In this document: piece after piece, positions 1 to 9,551 of the stretch | Layout: each line of letters opens with the position of its first letter | Numbering within the stretch: the first letter of the stretch is position 1 | Source of the DNA: an uncultured Desulfovibrio sp. | GTDB lineage: Bacteria > Desulfobacterota > Desulfovibrionia > Desulfovibrionales > Desulfovibrionaceae | Direction: 5' to 3' | DNA length: 64,000 nt | Assembly: GCA_913063155.1 (NCBI GenBank) | Contig: CAJXYU010000001.1 | Span: forward strand, 992,001-1,056,000 | The notes under the pieces: model-generated | The model's input: only the letters and a program-made list of their open reading frames with translations | Databases searched by the model: none | Told to the model about the DNA's origin: nothing | Program-made: the position numbers and the translations under genes

Positions 1-188
1 TCGAGGAATTGGTTGTGGTGGGCCCGGGCAATGCACCGTGCACGCCCTGCGGCGGCTGCCGCCAGCGCATGCGCGAGTTTGCCGGGCCGGACATGCTTTT
101 TCACGCCTGCAACGATCGGGACGTGCTCTTGACGATGACCATGGAAGAATTGTTGCCCGAGTCCTTCGGACCGACAAACCTGAAATAG
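1..188 (+). CDS. cdd: Cytidine deaminase, C-terminal part (5' end outside window)
   Basis: An open frame without a start runs into the window and stops at TAG 186-188. It carries the zinc-binding signature PCTPCGGCRQRMREF, the PCxxCRQ motif of cytidine deaminases, which hydrolyse cytidine and deoxycytidine to uridine and deoxyuridine. The tail after the motif (about 40 residues) fits the end of a homotetrameric-type enzyme. It lies 18 bases before deoC and reads in the same direction as deoC, deoA and deoB, so it is probably part of one pyrimidine-nucleoside salvage operon. The N-terminal half with the catalytic HAE motif is not visible, so activity cannot be judged. Confidence 0.85.
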   Translation, partial: EELVVVGPGNAPCTPCGGCRQRMREFAGPDMLFHACNDRDVLLTMTMEELLPESFGPTNLK

Positions 189-206
189 ATTTCAAAAGGA
201 TAGCGC

Positions 207-1022
207 ATGGAAACCATTGAACAGTTGGTGGCTGAAGCCCGTGCCGTGGATGCGAGCGGGGAATACGCCCTTCGCGCCCTGAAAAGCATGGATCTGACCA
301 GCCTGGGGCTGGACGACACTGAAGAGAAGATTGCGGACCTGTGCGGACGGGCCCTGACCCCGACGGGCCATGTCGCCGCCGTGTGCGTGTATGACAAGTT
401 CGTGCCCCAATGCCGCAAGGCCTTGGGCGGCACCGGTGTCCAAGTAGCCACGGTCTGCAACTTCCCGGAGGGCGACGACGACATCGAGGCCGCCGAAGCC
501 GAGGCCAAGGCTCAGGTGGCCGCCGGCGCTCAGGAAGTGGACGTCGTTCTGCCTTACAGGGCCTATCTGTCGGATCATCGCGACGCGGCCCTCAGTCTGG
601 TCAGAGCCGTGAAGACCGCCTGCGGAACCCAAGCCCGGCTCAAGGTCATCCTGGAGACCGGAGAACTCAAGGCCCTTGACGTGATCCGCGACGCCAGCCT
701 GGACGCCATCGCCAACGGAGCCGACTTCATCAAGACCTCCACCGGCAAGGTGACCGTGGGGGCGACCCTGGAGGCCGCGGCGGTCATGCTCAAGGCCCTC
801 AAAGGGGTGCAGGCCGGAATCCAGCGTCCTTTGGGCTGCAAGCCTTCGGGCGGTATTTCCACGGTCAAGGACGCGGCAGGCTATCTCTTTCTGGCCGATA
901 CCATCATGGGCGAGGGCTGGGCCACCCCGGAGACCTTCCGCTTCGGAGCCAGTTCCCTGCTGGGAGACGTGTTGAAAACCCTCGGCATCGATACCGCTCC
1001 CGGCGACAGCCCCGGCTACTAG
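207..1022 (+). CDS. deoC: Deoxyribose-phosphate aldolase
   Basis: A 271-residue class I aldolase that cleaves 2-deoxyribose 5-phosphate to glyceraldehyde 3-phosphate and acetaldehyde. The Schiff-base lysine is Lys176 in DFIKTSTGK. Asp112 (in EVDVVLPYR) and Lys212 (in CKPSGG) match the other catalytic residues of the Escherichia coli-type enzyme, and the C-terminal RFGASSLL motif is present. Length is normal for the E. coli-like subgroup (about 260). The start ATG is preceded by AAAGGA. It follows cdd by 18 bases and precedes deoA by 10 bases, placing it in a nucleoside catabolic operon that feeds deoxyribose carbon into central metabolism. Confidence 0.95.
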   Translation: METIEQLVAEARAVDASGEYALRALKSMDLTSLGLDDTEEKIADLCGRALTPTGHVAAVCVYDKFVPQCRKALGGTGVQVATVCNFPEGDDDIEAAEAEAKAQVAAGAQEVDVVLPYRAYLSDHRDAALSLVRAVKTACGTQARLKVILETGELKALDVIRDASLDAIANGADFIKTSTGKVTVGATLEAAAVMLKALKGVQAGIQRPLGCKPSGGISTVKDAAGYLFLADTIMGEGWATPETFRFGASSLLGDVLKTLGIDTAPGDSPGY

Positions 1023-1032
1023 GAGATATCTC

Positions 1033-2370
1033 ATGAGCACATTCATTCCTCAGGAAGTGATCCGCGCCAAGCGCGATGGTAAGGTACTGCCCCGAGAGGC
1101 CATTGAGCGCTTCGTCCGCGGCATCACAGACGAGACCGTCACCGACGGACAAGTGGCCGCATTCGGCATGGCCGTGTTCTTCAAGGGCATGAACATGGAC
1201 GAGCGCATCCACCTGACCCGGGCCATGAAGGAATCCGGAACCGTGCTGGACTGGAAGGCCATGGGCCTGGAATCCGGCGTGGTGGACAAGCACTCCACGG
1301 GCGGCGTGGGCGATAAGGTCAGCCTGTTGCTCGGTCCCCTGGCCGGTGCCTGTGGTTGCTATGTGCCCATGATTTCGGGGCGGGGCCTGGGGCATACGGG
1401 CGGTACTCTGGACAAATTCGACTCCATTCCCGGCTATGACACCACTCCGGCCCTGGATACCTTTGCCAGGGTCACCCGAGAGGTGGGCTGCGCCATCATC
1501 GGCCAGACCTCGGACCTGGCCCCTGCGGACCGTCGTTTTTACTCCATCCGCGATGTGACCGCCACGGTGGAGTCCATTGAGCTGATCACCGCTTCCATTC
1601 TCTCCAAGAAGCTGGCCGCCGGGCTGCAGGGGCTGGTCATGGATGTGAAGTTCGGCACGGGAGCGTTCATGGAAGAGTACGAGGATGCCGAGAATCTTGC
1701 CCGGTCCATCGCCACGGTGGCCACGGGCGCGGGGGTTCCCACGGTTTCCCTGCTTACGGACATGAACCAGGTGTTGGGGGACACCGTGGGCAACAGCCTG
1801 GAGGTGCAGGAGTCCGTCGATTTTCTCAAGGGTGTCTACCTGGAGCCGCGCCTCTACGAGGTGACCATGGCCCTGACCTCGGAGATGCTGGTGCTGGCCG
1901 GTCGGGCCGATTCCATCGACGAGGCCTGGAAGATGCTGGAAAGCGCGCTGGAAAGCGGTGCTGCCGCCGAGACATTCGGCCGCATGGTCGCGGCTTTGGG
2001 CGGTCCGGCCGATTTCATGGACAGAAGCGAAGAATATCTGGATGTGGCGCCGGTGGAGCTGGCTGTATACCCGGACAGGGCGGGCTACGTGACCGCCATG
2101 AACAACCGGGCCGTGGGCATGACCCTGGTGGGCATGGGGGGCGGACGCACTTATCCGGACCAGAAACTCGACTTCGGCGTGGGCATGACCCGTTTCGCGC
2201 ACATCGGCGAGGAGGTCGGCCCGGACAATCCGCTTTGCGTGGTCTACGCCCGGGACGACGACATGGCCGAACGGGCCGCCGAATCCGTTTTGCAGGCCGT
2301 TTCCGTGGGTGACGAGCCGCCCGAGGAGGCCGTGGTGGTCCGTGATCGCATTATCGGGGAGAAACCCTGA
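1033..2370 (+). CDS. deoA: Thymidine (pyrimidine-nucleoside) phosphorylase
   Basis: A 445-residue nucleoside phosphorylase that splits thymidine or deoxyuridine with phosphate into base and deoxyribose 1-phosphate. The phosphate-binding [10 protein letters not shown] motif (around residues 82-91) and the family signature [17 protein letters not shown] are clear. Length matches thymidine phosphorylases (about 440). An AGGAGATAT ribosome site lies just before the ATG. The stop codon TGA overlaps the deoB start by one base, so the two are translationally coupled. Thymidine versus broader pyrimidine-nucleoside specificity cannot be settled by reading; a neighbouring cytidine deaminase would supply deoxyuridine. 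Confidence 0.92.
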   Translation: MSTFIPQEVIRAKRDGKVLPREAIERFVRGITDETVTDGQVAAFGMAVFFKGMNMDERIHLTRAMKESGTVLDWKAMGLESGVVDKHSTGGVGDKVSLLLGPLAGACGCYVPMISGRGLGHTGGTLDKFDSIPGYDTTPALDTFARVTREVGCAIIGQTSDLAPADRRFYSIRDVTATVESIELITASILSKKLAAGLQGLVMDVKFGTGAFMEEYEDAENLARSIATVATGAGVPTVSLLTDMNQVLGDTVGNSLEVQESVDFLKGVYLEPRLYEVTMALTSEMLVLAGRADSIDEAWKMLESALESGAAAETFGRMVAALGGPADFMDRSEEYLDVAPVELAVYPDRAGYVTAMNNRAVGMTLVGMGGGRTYPDQKLDFGVGMTRFAHIGEEVGPDNPLCVVYARDDDMAERAAESVLQAVSVGDEPPEEAVVVRDRIIGEKP

Positions 2371-3584
2371 TGGCCCGCGCGTTTCTTCTGGTCATCGACA
2401 GCTTCGGTATTGGGGCGACTCCCGACGCCGCGGATTTCGGCGATGCCGGTTCCGACACTCTCGGGCATATAGCCAGGGCCTGTGTCCAGGGCCAGGGCGA
2501 TCGTGACGGTCTGCGCAGCGGCCCGCTGCATCTGCCGTTCATGGGTGGTCTCGGTTTGGGCCGTGCCGCGGAGTTGGCCACCGGCACCGTGCCGCCCGGC
2601 CTGCCTGCCTCGGGCATCAGCGGCCTGTACGCCGCCGCCGGCGAACAGAGCAAGGGCAAGGATACGCCGAGCGGCCATTGGGAAATGGCCGGAGTGCCGG
2701 TCATGTTCGATTGGGGATATTTTCCGCCCGAGTATCCGAGTTTCCCCCCGGAGTTGGTGGACGAACTGGTCCAGCGCGGCAAACTGGCCGGGATTCTGGG
2801 CAACTGTGCCGCGTCCGGAACCGAAATCCTTGCCCGACTCGGCAAGGAACACATGAACTCGGGCAAACCCATTTGCTATACCTCGGCGGACAGCGTGTTT
2901 CAGATCGCCTGTCATGAAAAAACCTTCGGCCTGGAGCGGCTTTATGAGCTTTGCCACATTGCCCGCGAGTTGGTGGACCCGTACAACATCGGTCGGGTCA
3001 TCGCCCGGCCGTTCATAGGCGATGAAGGGGCTTTCGAGCGCACGGCCAACCGTCACGACTATTCGGTACCGCCGCCTGAGCCGACATTGCTGGACAAGCT
3101 TGTCGAGGCGGGCAGGGAAGTGGTCTCCGTTGGCAAGATCGCCGATATTTTTGCGCACCAGGGGGTGACCAAAAAGCTGGCCGCGCCCGGCACCAAGGGG
3201 CTTTTCGAGTTGACCCTGGAAGAAGCGGGCACAGCGCCGGACGGGGCTCTGGTGTTCACCAATCTGGTGGATTTCGATTCGGTGTACGGCCATCGTCGCG
3301 ACGTGCCCGGCTATGCCGCGGCCCTGGAGGCGCTGGACCGCTTGCTGCCCAAGCTCGAAGCGGAACTCATGCCCGGCGACCTGGTCTGCATCACCGCGGA
3401 TCACGGGTGCGATCCTACCTGGAAAGGAACGGACCATACCCGCGAGCATGTGCCTGTTCTCATTTTCGGGCCGGGATTGCCCACCGGTTCGGCAGGCGTG
3501 CGCTCTTCCTTCGCCGACATCGGCCAGACCATAGCAGCCCATCTCGGTATTGCGCCTCTCAAAAACGGGACAAAGCTTTATTAG
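2370..3584 (+). CDS. deoB: Phosphopentomutase
   Basis: A 404-residue alkaline-phosphatase-superfamily mutase converting (deoxy)ribose 1-phosphate to the 5-phosphate, the step between DeoA and DeoC. Metal ligands include Asp10 in VIDSFGIG and the C-terminal ADHGCDPTW and GTDHTREH motifs; the phosphorylated threonine is Thr99 in [10 protein letters not shown]. Length is normal (about 390-410). The start overlaps the deoA stop (TGATG), and the gene closes the operon before tandem hairpins. The complete set deoC-deoA-deoB lets the cell use deoxynucleosides as carbon source. Confidence 0.95.
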   Translation: MARAFLLVIDSFGIGATPDAADFGDAGSDTLGHIARACVQGQGDRDGLRSGPLHLPFMGGLGLGRAAELATGTVPPGLPASGISGLYAAAGEQSKGKDTPSGHWEMAGVPVMFDWGYFPPEYPSFPPELVDELVQRGKLAGILGNCAASGTEILARLGKEHMNSGKPICYTSADSVFQIACHEKTFGLERLYELCHIARELVDPYNIGRVIARPFIGDEGAFERTANRHDYSVPPPEPTLLDKLVEAGREVVSVGKIADIFAHQGVTKKLAAPGTKGLFELTLEEAGTAPDGALVFTNLVDFDSVYGHRRDVPGYAAALEALDRLLPKLEAELMPGDLVCITADHGCDPTWKGTDHTREHVPVLIFGPGLPTGSAGVRSSFADIGQTIAAHLGIAPLKNGTKLY

Positions 3585-3592
3585 GGTGAATC

Positions 3593-3690
3593 GGGGAGGG
3601 AAATTTTTATAAAAGTTTCCCTCCCCGGCCCCCTCCCTTCAAAATTTTCAGCAAAACCGCCCGACAGCTTTTCAAAGCTGTCGGGCGGTT
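3593..3690. terminator. Tandem hairpins ending the deo operon
   Basis: The first hairpin pairs 3593-3603 with 3616-3626 (11 bp, GGGGAGGGAAA arm). The second pairs 3655-3670 with 3675-3690, a perfect 16-bp stem with a TTCA loop. There is no long T-run on either side, but the position between convergent deoB and the kinase at 3766 suits a bidirectional terminator. Confidence 0.75.
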
Positions 3691-3765
3691 TGTGTCTGTA
3701 AAGATTCTAAACGGAAGTCTTTTGCCCGGGAGTTGCAAAGGGGATTATCCTGCCCGTCGGAGGCA

Positions 3766-6700
3766 TTACTCTCCCATCACTTCGGCCACTTGATCGATGC
3801 TCTCCAAGGCAAGCTCGTAGTCGCCCCGGTGCACGCGGTCCTGCAGGGTGAGCACGGCATCTTCCAGGGGCGTTCCCTGGGCAATGAGCACCAGCTCGTC
3901 GGCCGCTTCCCCGGCAGCGTCGTTTTGTTCGCTCACCAGATGGTGGAGTTCGTAGAGCACGGGCGCAATTTCGTCGCGCGGGATGTTGTCATCCGGTGGT
4001 GTGTGTTCCGCTTCTCCATTCTTGCAGGCGGCGATGAGCTTGGTGGCCGAAATGAGCACCGTGTGCAGTTCCGTGGAAAAATCGACGCGGAAATTTTCGG
4101 CCTTTTCCAACTGTCCCCTGCGCAAGGCCCATTCCAGGTTTTCACCCAGTGCAGCCAGTTTCGTGGCGGCCAGGTTGCCGCCGGCGCCCTTGACGCTGTG
4201 CACCAATTTCGTGGCCTTGTCCGTGCCGCCGCCCTGCATGTACTGCTTCAGGTCGTGGGCGGCCGAGGCGTAACGATCCAGGAATTCCTCCCAGAGCTGC
4301 ACGTAGAGCTCCTCGTTCCCGGCCACCTTTTCGAGACCTTCCCGGGTGTCGATTCCCGGCAGGGCGGTGGGCAGCAGGTCTTCGCAACTTTCTTCCCGGG
4401 GTGGTTTCGGCTCGTAGGAGATTTCTTCCTCCTCCAGGGGGGCCAGCCAGCGGGCCAGGGTCTCATAGAGATGTTTCACCTCGATGGGCTTGGGAGTATA
4501 GTCGTTCATGCCGGCGGTCAGGCATTTTTCCCGGTCTCCGGTCATGGCGTGGGCGGTCATGGCGATGATGGGCAGGTCCGCGAACCGCTGGTCCGCGCGC
4601 AGGGCGCGGGTCACGTCGAATCCGTCCATGCCCGGCATCTGGATGTCCAGGAGCACGGCGTCGTATGAGGACTCCTTGACGGCCTGGAGCGCCTCGCTGC
4701 CCGTGCCCGCCACGTCCACCTGCATGCCTTGGCTTTCCAATATTTCCCGGGCCACCTGCTGGTTGATGGGATTGTCCTCGGCCAGGAGCACCTTGTGACC
4801 CCGCAAGTTGTCCAGAGTGGCCGAGATGGTCACGTCGCGGGAAAGTCTGTGGCCGGTGTCGAAAAGCAGCATGATGCTGTCGAAGAGGATGGATCGGTTC
4901 AGGGGTTTGAGCACGAAGGAATCGAAGAGCTGTTCTTTTTCCGTGATGTTTTCAAGGTTGCTGGCGTAATCGGTCATAAGCAGGATACGCGTAAATCCGA
5001 ATCCGCTGGTTTCGCGCTCCCGGAGTTGTGATTCGAGCTCGTTGAAATCCGGCATGCCGTAATCGATGAGGGCCAGGTCGTATGGGTGTCCCCTGTCTTC
5101 CGCTGCCCGGGCCATTTGTATGGCCGTACGGCTGTCCGGAGCATCCTCGCATTCCAGGCTCATGCCGCGCAGGATTTCCAGGATGGCTTCTCTGGCCGTG
5201 GCGTTGTCGTCCACCACCAGCACCCGCTTGTCCGTGACTTTCGGCGGCAGGGGAGGCAGTTTTTCCCTGCCCACCGGTTGCAGGCCGAAGGTGGCGGTGA
5301 AACTGAAGATGGTGCCTCTGCCCTCCTCGCTTTCAGCCTCGATTTCACCGTCCATGAGTTCCACGAAATTTTTGGCAATGCTCAGGCCCAGGCCCGTACC
5401 GCCGTAATTGCGGGTTGTGGAGGATTCCGCCTGTGTGAAGGGAGCGAAAATGGAGTCCAGCTTGTCCTGCGGGACGCCGATGCCGGTATCCACCACCGCA
5501 AAGAAGAGGGTCGCGTGTTCGCCGTCCGACTCCTTGACGTCGATGATAATGGATACCTCTCCCTGGTCCGTGAACTTCACGGCGTTGCTGGTCAGGTTGT
5601 TGAGAATCTGCTTGAGCCGCATGGGATCGCCGATGAGTGCGCAGGGAGTTTCGTCCTTGAGCCAGACGATGAGCTCCAAGCCCTTGCGCGAGGCGTTGTG
5701 GGCTGCGATGCTGGAGACCTCGGCCAGCACGTCCCTCAGGTTGAAGGGCACGGACTCCAGTTCCACCTTCCCCGCCTCCACCTTGGACAGGTCCAGGATA
5801 TCGTTGATGAGGCCGAGCAGGGACTTGGCGGCAACGTCGATCTTGGAGGCGTAGTCGGTCTGGCGGGCCGTGAGTTCGGTCTGGAGGATCAGGTGGGCCA
5901 TGCCGATGATGGCGTTCATGGGCGTGCGGATTTCGTGACTCATCTTGGCCAGGAACTGGCTTTTGGCCGAGTTGGCCAGTTCAGCCTCCTGGGTGGCCTT
6001 TTCCAGCTCCAGCACCAGGGTCGAAAGACGTTCAGCGTTTTCCTCCTGAATATCCTTGGCCACCTGGATGTCCTCGGCATACCGTTCCATGGCCGTCTCG
6101 GCTTCCTTCCACTTGGTCACGTCCGTTCCCGTGGCCACGATGCCAATGGGGGCGTCGGCCGTATCCAGCATGCGGGTCACGTTCCAGACGATGGTCCGCT
6201 CCTGACCGTCCGTGCCCACAACCATGTTTTCGAAGTCGAGGGTGGCTTGGCCGCCCAGCACACGGTCGATGTCGCCCATGACCGCTTCCCGGTCTTCGGG
6301 TTGGATGAATACCTCCAGATAGTTGCTGCCCACCACCTCGCCGCGGGTTTTGCCCAACAGGTTTTCGGCGGCGCTGCTGAATTCCAGGATCGTGTGGTCC
6401 GTGGAGATGATCAGGATGATGCTGCCCAGGGTCTTGAGCAGGGCGTCGAGGCGCATGCGGGCCGGAGCGTCTTCGCCCTCGGACAGCTCCCGGTCATGGG
6501 AGAGGAGCACCAGCCTCACCGGTGCATTGTCGACGTGCAGGGTGCGCATGGCCAGGGTCACCGGCTGTTCCGCTCCGGTCAGGGTCAGGATGGATGCCGC
6601 ATGCCTTCCCGTTTCGTTGTTGCGGGAGAGCAGGGAGCCCAGGCCGGGCATGCGGGTCAATTCGAGCAGGTTGCGGCCCGCCAGGTCCTGCTCCTGTTCC

Positions 6701-6825
6701 AGGCGGAACAGACCGGCAGTCTGACCGTTGATGCACAGAATTGTGCCCTCGGGAGCCACCGCCAGCGCCGGGGCCGGGATGGTTTCCAGGTAGGGAGAAA
6801 GTTGGTTTTGCGTCAGTTCCAGCAT
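3766..6825 (-). CDS. Hybrid sensor histidine kinase with two receivers and HPt
   Basis: A 1019-residue cytoplasmic-looking phosphorelay protein. Order: PAS-like region (about 10-110), second PAS (about 125-240), short coiled coil (245-290), HisKA with His297 in [10 protein letters not shown], HATPase ending around 510 (DTGIG and GGTGLGL boxes), receiver 1 with Asp588 in ALIDYGMPD, receiver 2 with Asp727 in [11 protein letters not shown], and a C-terminal HPt with His876 in [11 protein letters not shown]. No membrane segment is seen, so it should sense an internal signal through PAS. I chose the ATG at 6825 because the longer frame to 6939 runs into the cydB terminator and its extra residues look non-coding. 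No clear ribosome site is visible. No partner regulator is adjacent. Confidence 0.9.
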   Translation of the reverse strand: MLELTQNQLSPYLETIPAPALAVAPEGTILCINGQTAGLFRLEQEQDLAGRNLLELTRMPGLGSLLSRNNETGRHAASILTLTGAEQPVTLAMRTLHVDNAPVRLVLLSHDRELSEGEDAPARMRLDALLKTLGSIILIISTDHTILEFSSAAENLLGKTRGEVVGSNYLEVFIQPEDREAVMGDIDRVLGGQATLDFENMVVGTDGQERTIVWNVTRMLDTADAPIGIVATGTDVTKWKEAETAMERYAEDIQVAKDIQEENAERLSTLVLELEKATQEAELANSAKSQFLAKMSHEIRTPMNAIIGMAHLILQTELTARQTDYASKIDVAAKSLLGLINDILDLSKVEAGKVELESVPFNLRDVLAEVSSIAAHNASRKGLELIVWLKDETPCALIGDPMRLKQILNNLTSNAVKFTDQGEVSIIIDVKESDGEHATLFFAVVDTGIGVPQDKLDSIFAPFTQAESSTTRNYGGTGLGLSIAKNFVELMDGEIEAESEEGRGTIFSFTATFGLQPVGREKLPPLPPKVTDKRVLVVDDNATAREAILEILRGMSLECEDAPDSRTAIQMARAAEDRGHPYDLALIDYGMPDFNELESQLRERETSGFGFTRILLMTDYASNLENITEKEQLFDSFVLKPLNRSILFDSIMLLFDTGHRLSRDVTISATLDNLRGHKVLLAEDNPINQQVAREILESQGMQVDVAGTGSEALQAVKESSYDAVLLDIQMPGMDGFDVTRALRADQRFADLPIIAMTAHAMTGDREKCLTAGMNDYTPKPIEVKHLYETLARWLAPLEEEEISYEPKPPREESCEDLLPTALPGIDTREGLEKVAGNEELYVQLWEEFLDRYASAAHDLKQYMQGGGTDKATKLVHSVKGAGGNLAATKLAALGENLEWALRRGQLEKAENFRVDFSTELHTVLISATKLIAACKNGEAEHTPPDDNIPRDEIAPVLYELHHLVSEQNDAAGEAADELVLIAQGTPLEDAVLTLQDRVHRGDYELALESIDQVAEVMGE

Positions 6826-6937
6826 GCTGATGGTGGGCACCCGTGCTTGAGTTTTGGTACAGATTGACCTGTTTGGTGGAAAAGTACCATGATGTCGGCA
6901 GGCTGGGAACCCCCTGGTTGTTATTACCGTTCGACGC

Positions 6938-6974
6938 AAAAGGAAACGCCCGGGAGAACCGGGCGTTTCCTTTT
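6938..6974. terminator. Terminator of cydAB
   Basis: A perfect 16-bp stem (6938-6953 with 6959-6974) with a GAGAA loop, having AAAA on one side and TTTT on the other, lies 13 bases past the cydB stop on the minus strand. Confidence 0.88.
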
Positions 6975-6987
6975 ATTGTACTTGGGG

Positions 6988-8019
6988 CTAGTACAACATG
7001 TCTTCCTCCTCCACGGGATGAGCAAAAGTCTTGTATGCCCATATCTGGTAGAGGATGACGATGGGAACGAACACCACGGCAACGCCGAGCATGATCTTCA
7101 ACGTCAGGGGGCTTGAGGCCGAATTCATGATGGTCAGGCTATTGGCCGGGTTGGGGTTGGAAGGAATGATGGCCGGGAACAGGCCGATGACGCCGAACAG
7201 AGCGGTGCCGCCGATGTAGGCGCAGGAAGCGCCCCAGGCGAGCCACCACTTTGCGGCGCCCATGTACACCCGCATGAGTACGAGTCCGCCCACGGGAATG
7301 AACAGGATCACGAAGAGCAGCGGGGTTTTCAGGTAGTTGCCGAAGAGCTGGGTGGCCACGGCCGAGTAGGCCAGGAAGAGTACGGTGAGCACCACCAGTA
7401 CGGGCCAGAGCTTGGTTGCCACGTTGATGCCCCGTTCACGCACGTCGCCGGTGGCGCGGATGGCCAGCCAGAGCGCCCCGTGGCTCACGAACATGGCCAC
7501 GAAGAGCACGCCGCCCGCCAGGCCGTAAGGATTCAGCAGCTGGAACAGGTTGGCCTGGTTCAGGCCGGTTTCGTCCAGGGGCAGTCCCTGGAAGATGTTG
7601 GCGAAGGCCACACCCAGCAGCAGCGCAGGCAGGAAGCTGCCCAGGAACTGACAGGTGTCCCAGATCTTTTTCCAACCCGGGGAATCGACCTTGGAACGCA
7701 GCTCAAAGGAAACCCCGCGCAGGATGAGCGCGAACAGCAGCAGCATGAGTGCGGTGTACAGGCCGCTGAACATCTGTGCGTAGGCCAGCGGGAAGGCTGC
7801 GAAGGTCACGCCGCCGGCGCTGATGAGCCAGACTTCGTTGCCGTCCCAGAACGGGCCGGTGGTGTTGTACATCATGCGCTTTTCCTGCTCGTTTTTGGCC
7901 AGGAAGGGCATGAGGGTGCCGACTCCGAGGTCGAAGCCGTCGAGGATGAAGTATACTGCCCAGAGGACGCCCCAGAGCAGGAACCATACGGTCGCCAAAA
8001 TCATGTGAGTGGATTCCAT
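6988..8019 (-). CDS. cydB: Cytochrome bd ubiquinol/menaquinol oxidase subunit II
   Basis: A 343-residue integral membrane subunit of cytochrome bd oxidase. The N-terminal stretch YFILDGFDLGVG and the following TTGPFWDGNEVW are hallmark CydB sequences; eight to nine hydrophobic segments follow through the protein. It supports CydA in oxygen reduction at high affinity; in Desulfovibrio-type anaerobes this is an oxygen-scavenging defence. An AAAGGAG site lies before the ATG. It is 24 bases downstream of cydA and ends at a strong terminator, so the operon is cydAB only; no cydX-like short frame was recognised. Confidence 0.95.
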   Translation of the reverse strand: MESTHMILATVWFLLWGVLWAVYFILDGFDLGVGTLMPFLAKNEQEKRMMYNTTGPFWDGNEVWLISAGGVTFAAFPLAYAQMFSGLYTALMLLLFALILRGVSFELRSKVDSPGWKKIWDTCQFLGSFLPALLLGVAFANIFQGLPLDETGLNQANLFQLLNPYGLAGGVLFVAMFVSHGALWLAIRATGDVRERGINVATKLWPVLVVLTVLFLAYSAVATQLFGNYLKTPLLFVILFIPVGGLVLMRVYMGAAKWWLAWGASCAYIGGTALFGVIGLFPAIIPSNPNPANSLTIMNSASSPLTLKIMLGVAVVFVPIVILYQIWAYKTFAHPVEEEDMLY

Positions 8020-8043
8020 TGTCGTCTCCTTTTCGTCCTGTGG

Positions 8044-9345
8044 TTAGTGGCCTTCGACAGGGCCCTGCTTGGCGATGCGAATCATGAGCCAGATGCCCGC
8101 GATACCGAGCAGCGTGTAGATGGCGCACATGACGATGAAAGAGAAGCCCACCTGGCCGGGGGTCACCCGGGATACGGCCTGGGAGGTCCGCATGAGGCCG
8201 TAGACGATCCAGGGTTGGCGTCCCACTTCGGCCACGGCCCAGCCGAATTGCATGGCCAGGTACGGCAGTGGGATGGCAAAGGGCAGGATTTTCAGGAACC
8301 ACGGGTAGTTTTCAATGCTGTTGCGCTTGAGCCAGGCGAATGCGGCCAGCAGGATCATGACCGTGCCGATGCCCACCATGCCGCGGAAGGCCAGGAAGGT
8401 GATGACCACGGGCGGTCGTTCGTTTTCAGGAAAGTCGTTCAGTCCCTTCACTTCGGCGCCGGGGTCGTTGTAGGCCAGCAGGCTCAGCAGGCCGGGTACG
8501 GGCAGGGCTTCGAGCACATTGTCGCTTTCGCCCGGGATCTGGAGCAGATACATGGGGGCGTTCGTCTGGGTTTCCCAGTGGGATTCCATGGCCGCCAATT
8601 TGGCGGGCTGCACTTCGGCCACATGGTTGCCGTGAATGTGTCCCTGAAAAAGCAGCAGGAGAGAGACAATGATGCCCAGGGTCGCGCCCAGGCGGAAGGA
8701 TTTGCCGAAGAAATCGGTTTCGCTTTTGCGGTACAGGTGCCAGGCGGAAATGCCCATGACGAAGAAGGCCGCCACGGCCAGAGCGCCCAGAATGGTGTGC
8801 ATGAACTGCTGCCAGGCGAACGGGTTGGTGATGACGTCGAAGAAGTTGGCCAGTTCGGCGCGTCCGTTGCGCAGCACGAATCCGCGTGGATTCTGCATGA
8901 AGCCGTTGGCGATGATGATCCACACGGCGGACAGGTTGGAAGCGCCCGCAACACACCAGGCTGCGATCATGTGGGCCTTGGGGGAAAGACGATTCCAGCC
9001 GAAATGCCAGACGCCGATGAAGGTGGATTCGAGGAAGAATGCGGCAGTGGCTTCGATTGCCAGCAGTGAACCGAAAATATCCCCCACGTATGCGGAGTAG
9101 CCCGCCCAGTTCGTGCCGAACTGGAATTCCAGGGTGATCCCCGTCACCACACCCAGAGCAAAGTTGACCAGGAAGAGTTTTCCCCAGAATTTCGCCATGG
9201 TGCGGTATACCTCTTTGCCCGTGCGCACAAAGGCGGTTTCCATGCAGGCGATGAGCACGGAGATGCCGAGCGTCAACGGGACGAAAATGAAATGGAAGGC
9301 GGTGGCTGCCGCGAATTGCAGCCGTGAAAGCATCAACGCATCCAT
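8044..9345 (-). CDS. cydA: Cytochrome bd oxidase subunit I, short Q-loop form
   Basis: A 433-residue heme-bearing subunit that oxidises quinol and reduces O2 to water. Expected heme ligands are His18 (AFHFIFVPL), His183 (QQFMHTILG) and Met323 (FRGMVGIG). The GRQPW motif is at 375-379. The quinol-binding loop around GNHVAEVQPAKLAAMESHWET lacks the long insertion of the E. coli protein (522 residues), so this is the short Q-loop class. I place the start at 9345 because GGGGGA lies 5 bases upstream; an in-frame ATG at 9357 sits inside that ribosome site. It leads the cydAB operon. Confidence 0.95.
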   Translation of the reverse strand: MDALMLSRLQFAAATAFHFIFVPLTLGISVLIACMETAFVRTGKEVYRTMAKFWGKLFLVNFALGVVTGITLEFQFGTNWAGYSAYVGDIFGSLLAIEATAAFFLESTFIGVWHFGWNRLSPKAHMIAAWCVAGASNLSAVWIIIANGFMQNPRGFVLRNGRAELANFFDVITNPFAWQQFMHTILGALAVAAFFVMGISAWHLYRKSETDFFGKSFRLGATLGIIVSLLLLFQGHIHGNHVAEVQPAKLAAMESHWETQTNAPMYLLQIPGESDNVLEALPVPGLLSLLAYNDPGAEVKGLNDFPENERPPVVITFLAFRGMVGIGTVMILLAAFAWLKRNSIENYPWFLKILPFAIPLPYLAMQFGWAVAEVGRQPWIVYGLMRTSQAVSRVTPGQVGFSFIVMCAIYTLLGIAGIWLMIRIAKQGPVEGH

Positions 9346-9431
9346 ACAATCCCCCATATTAAAAAGTTTCTTACTCTTGCTATATGCCTCAACGGGTGAG
9401 TTTGTGCCAGTCAAAACTCAATTGGTCAGAC

Positions 9432-9459
9432 ATAATAAGAAGTTCTCCGTAAAAATCAA
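9432..9459 (-). promoter_or_regulatory. Candidate sigma-70 promoter for cydAB
   Basis: On the minus strand TTGATT (9459-9454) and TATTAT (9437-9432) are separated by 16 bases in an AT-rich stretch about 90 bases before the cydA start. The -10 matches TATAAT in five of six positions. Confidence 0.5.
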
Positions 9460-9504
9460 TAAAAATTATTATTCCTATCTAAGTGATATGGGAAGGCGCC
9501 GGGA

Positions 9505-9540
9505 AAGAAAAAAGCCCTGCAGGGGGATTTTCTGCAGGGC
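9505..9540 (-). terminator. Rho-independent terminator of the glycosyltransferase operon
   Basis: Stem GCCCTGCAG (9532-9540) with CTGCAGGGC (9514-9522) on the minus strand, 9-base loop, followed by TTTTTTCTT. It lies 12 bases beyond the stop of the gene at 9552. Confidence 0.9.
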
Positions 9541-9551
9541 CTTGCAAGGTG

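Noticed and set aside
5086-6867. Long open frame antisense to the hybrid kinase gene
   Set aside because: It mirrors the third-position bias of a GC-rich gene on the other strand and encodes no recognisable domain.
7480-9069. Long open frame antisense to cydAB
   Set aside because: Shadow of two certain membrane-protein genes; low-complexity His/Gly/Gln-rich translation.
9389-9433. A 14-codon frame (MSDQLSFDWHKLTR) with GGAG upstream, before cydA, as a leader peptide
   Set aside because: Its start codon overlaps the best -10 box of the cydAB promoter, so it would probably not be transcribed, and nothing suggests attenuation.
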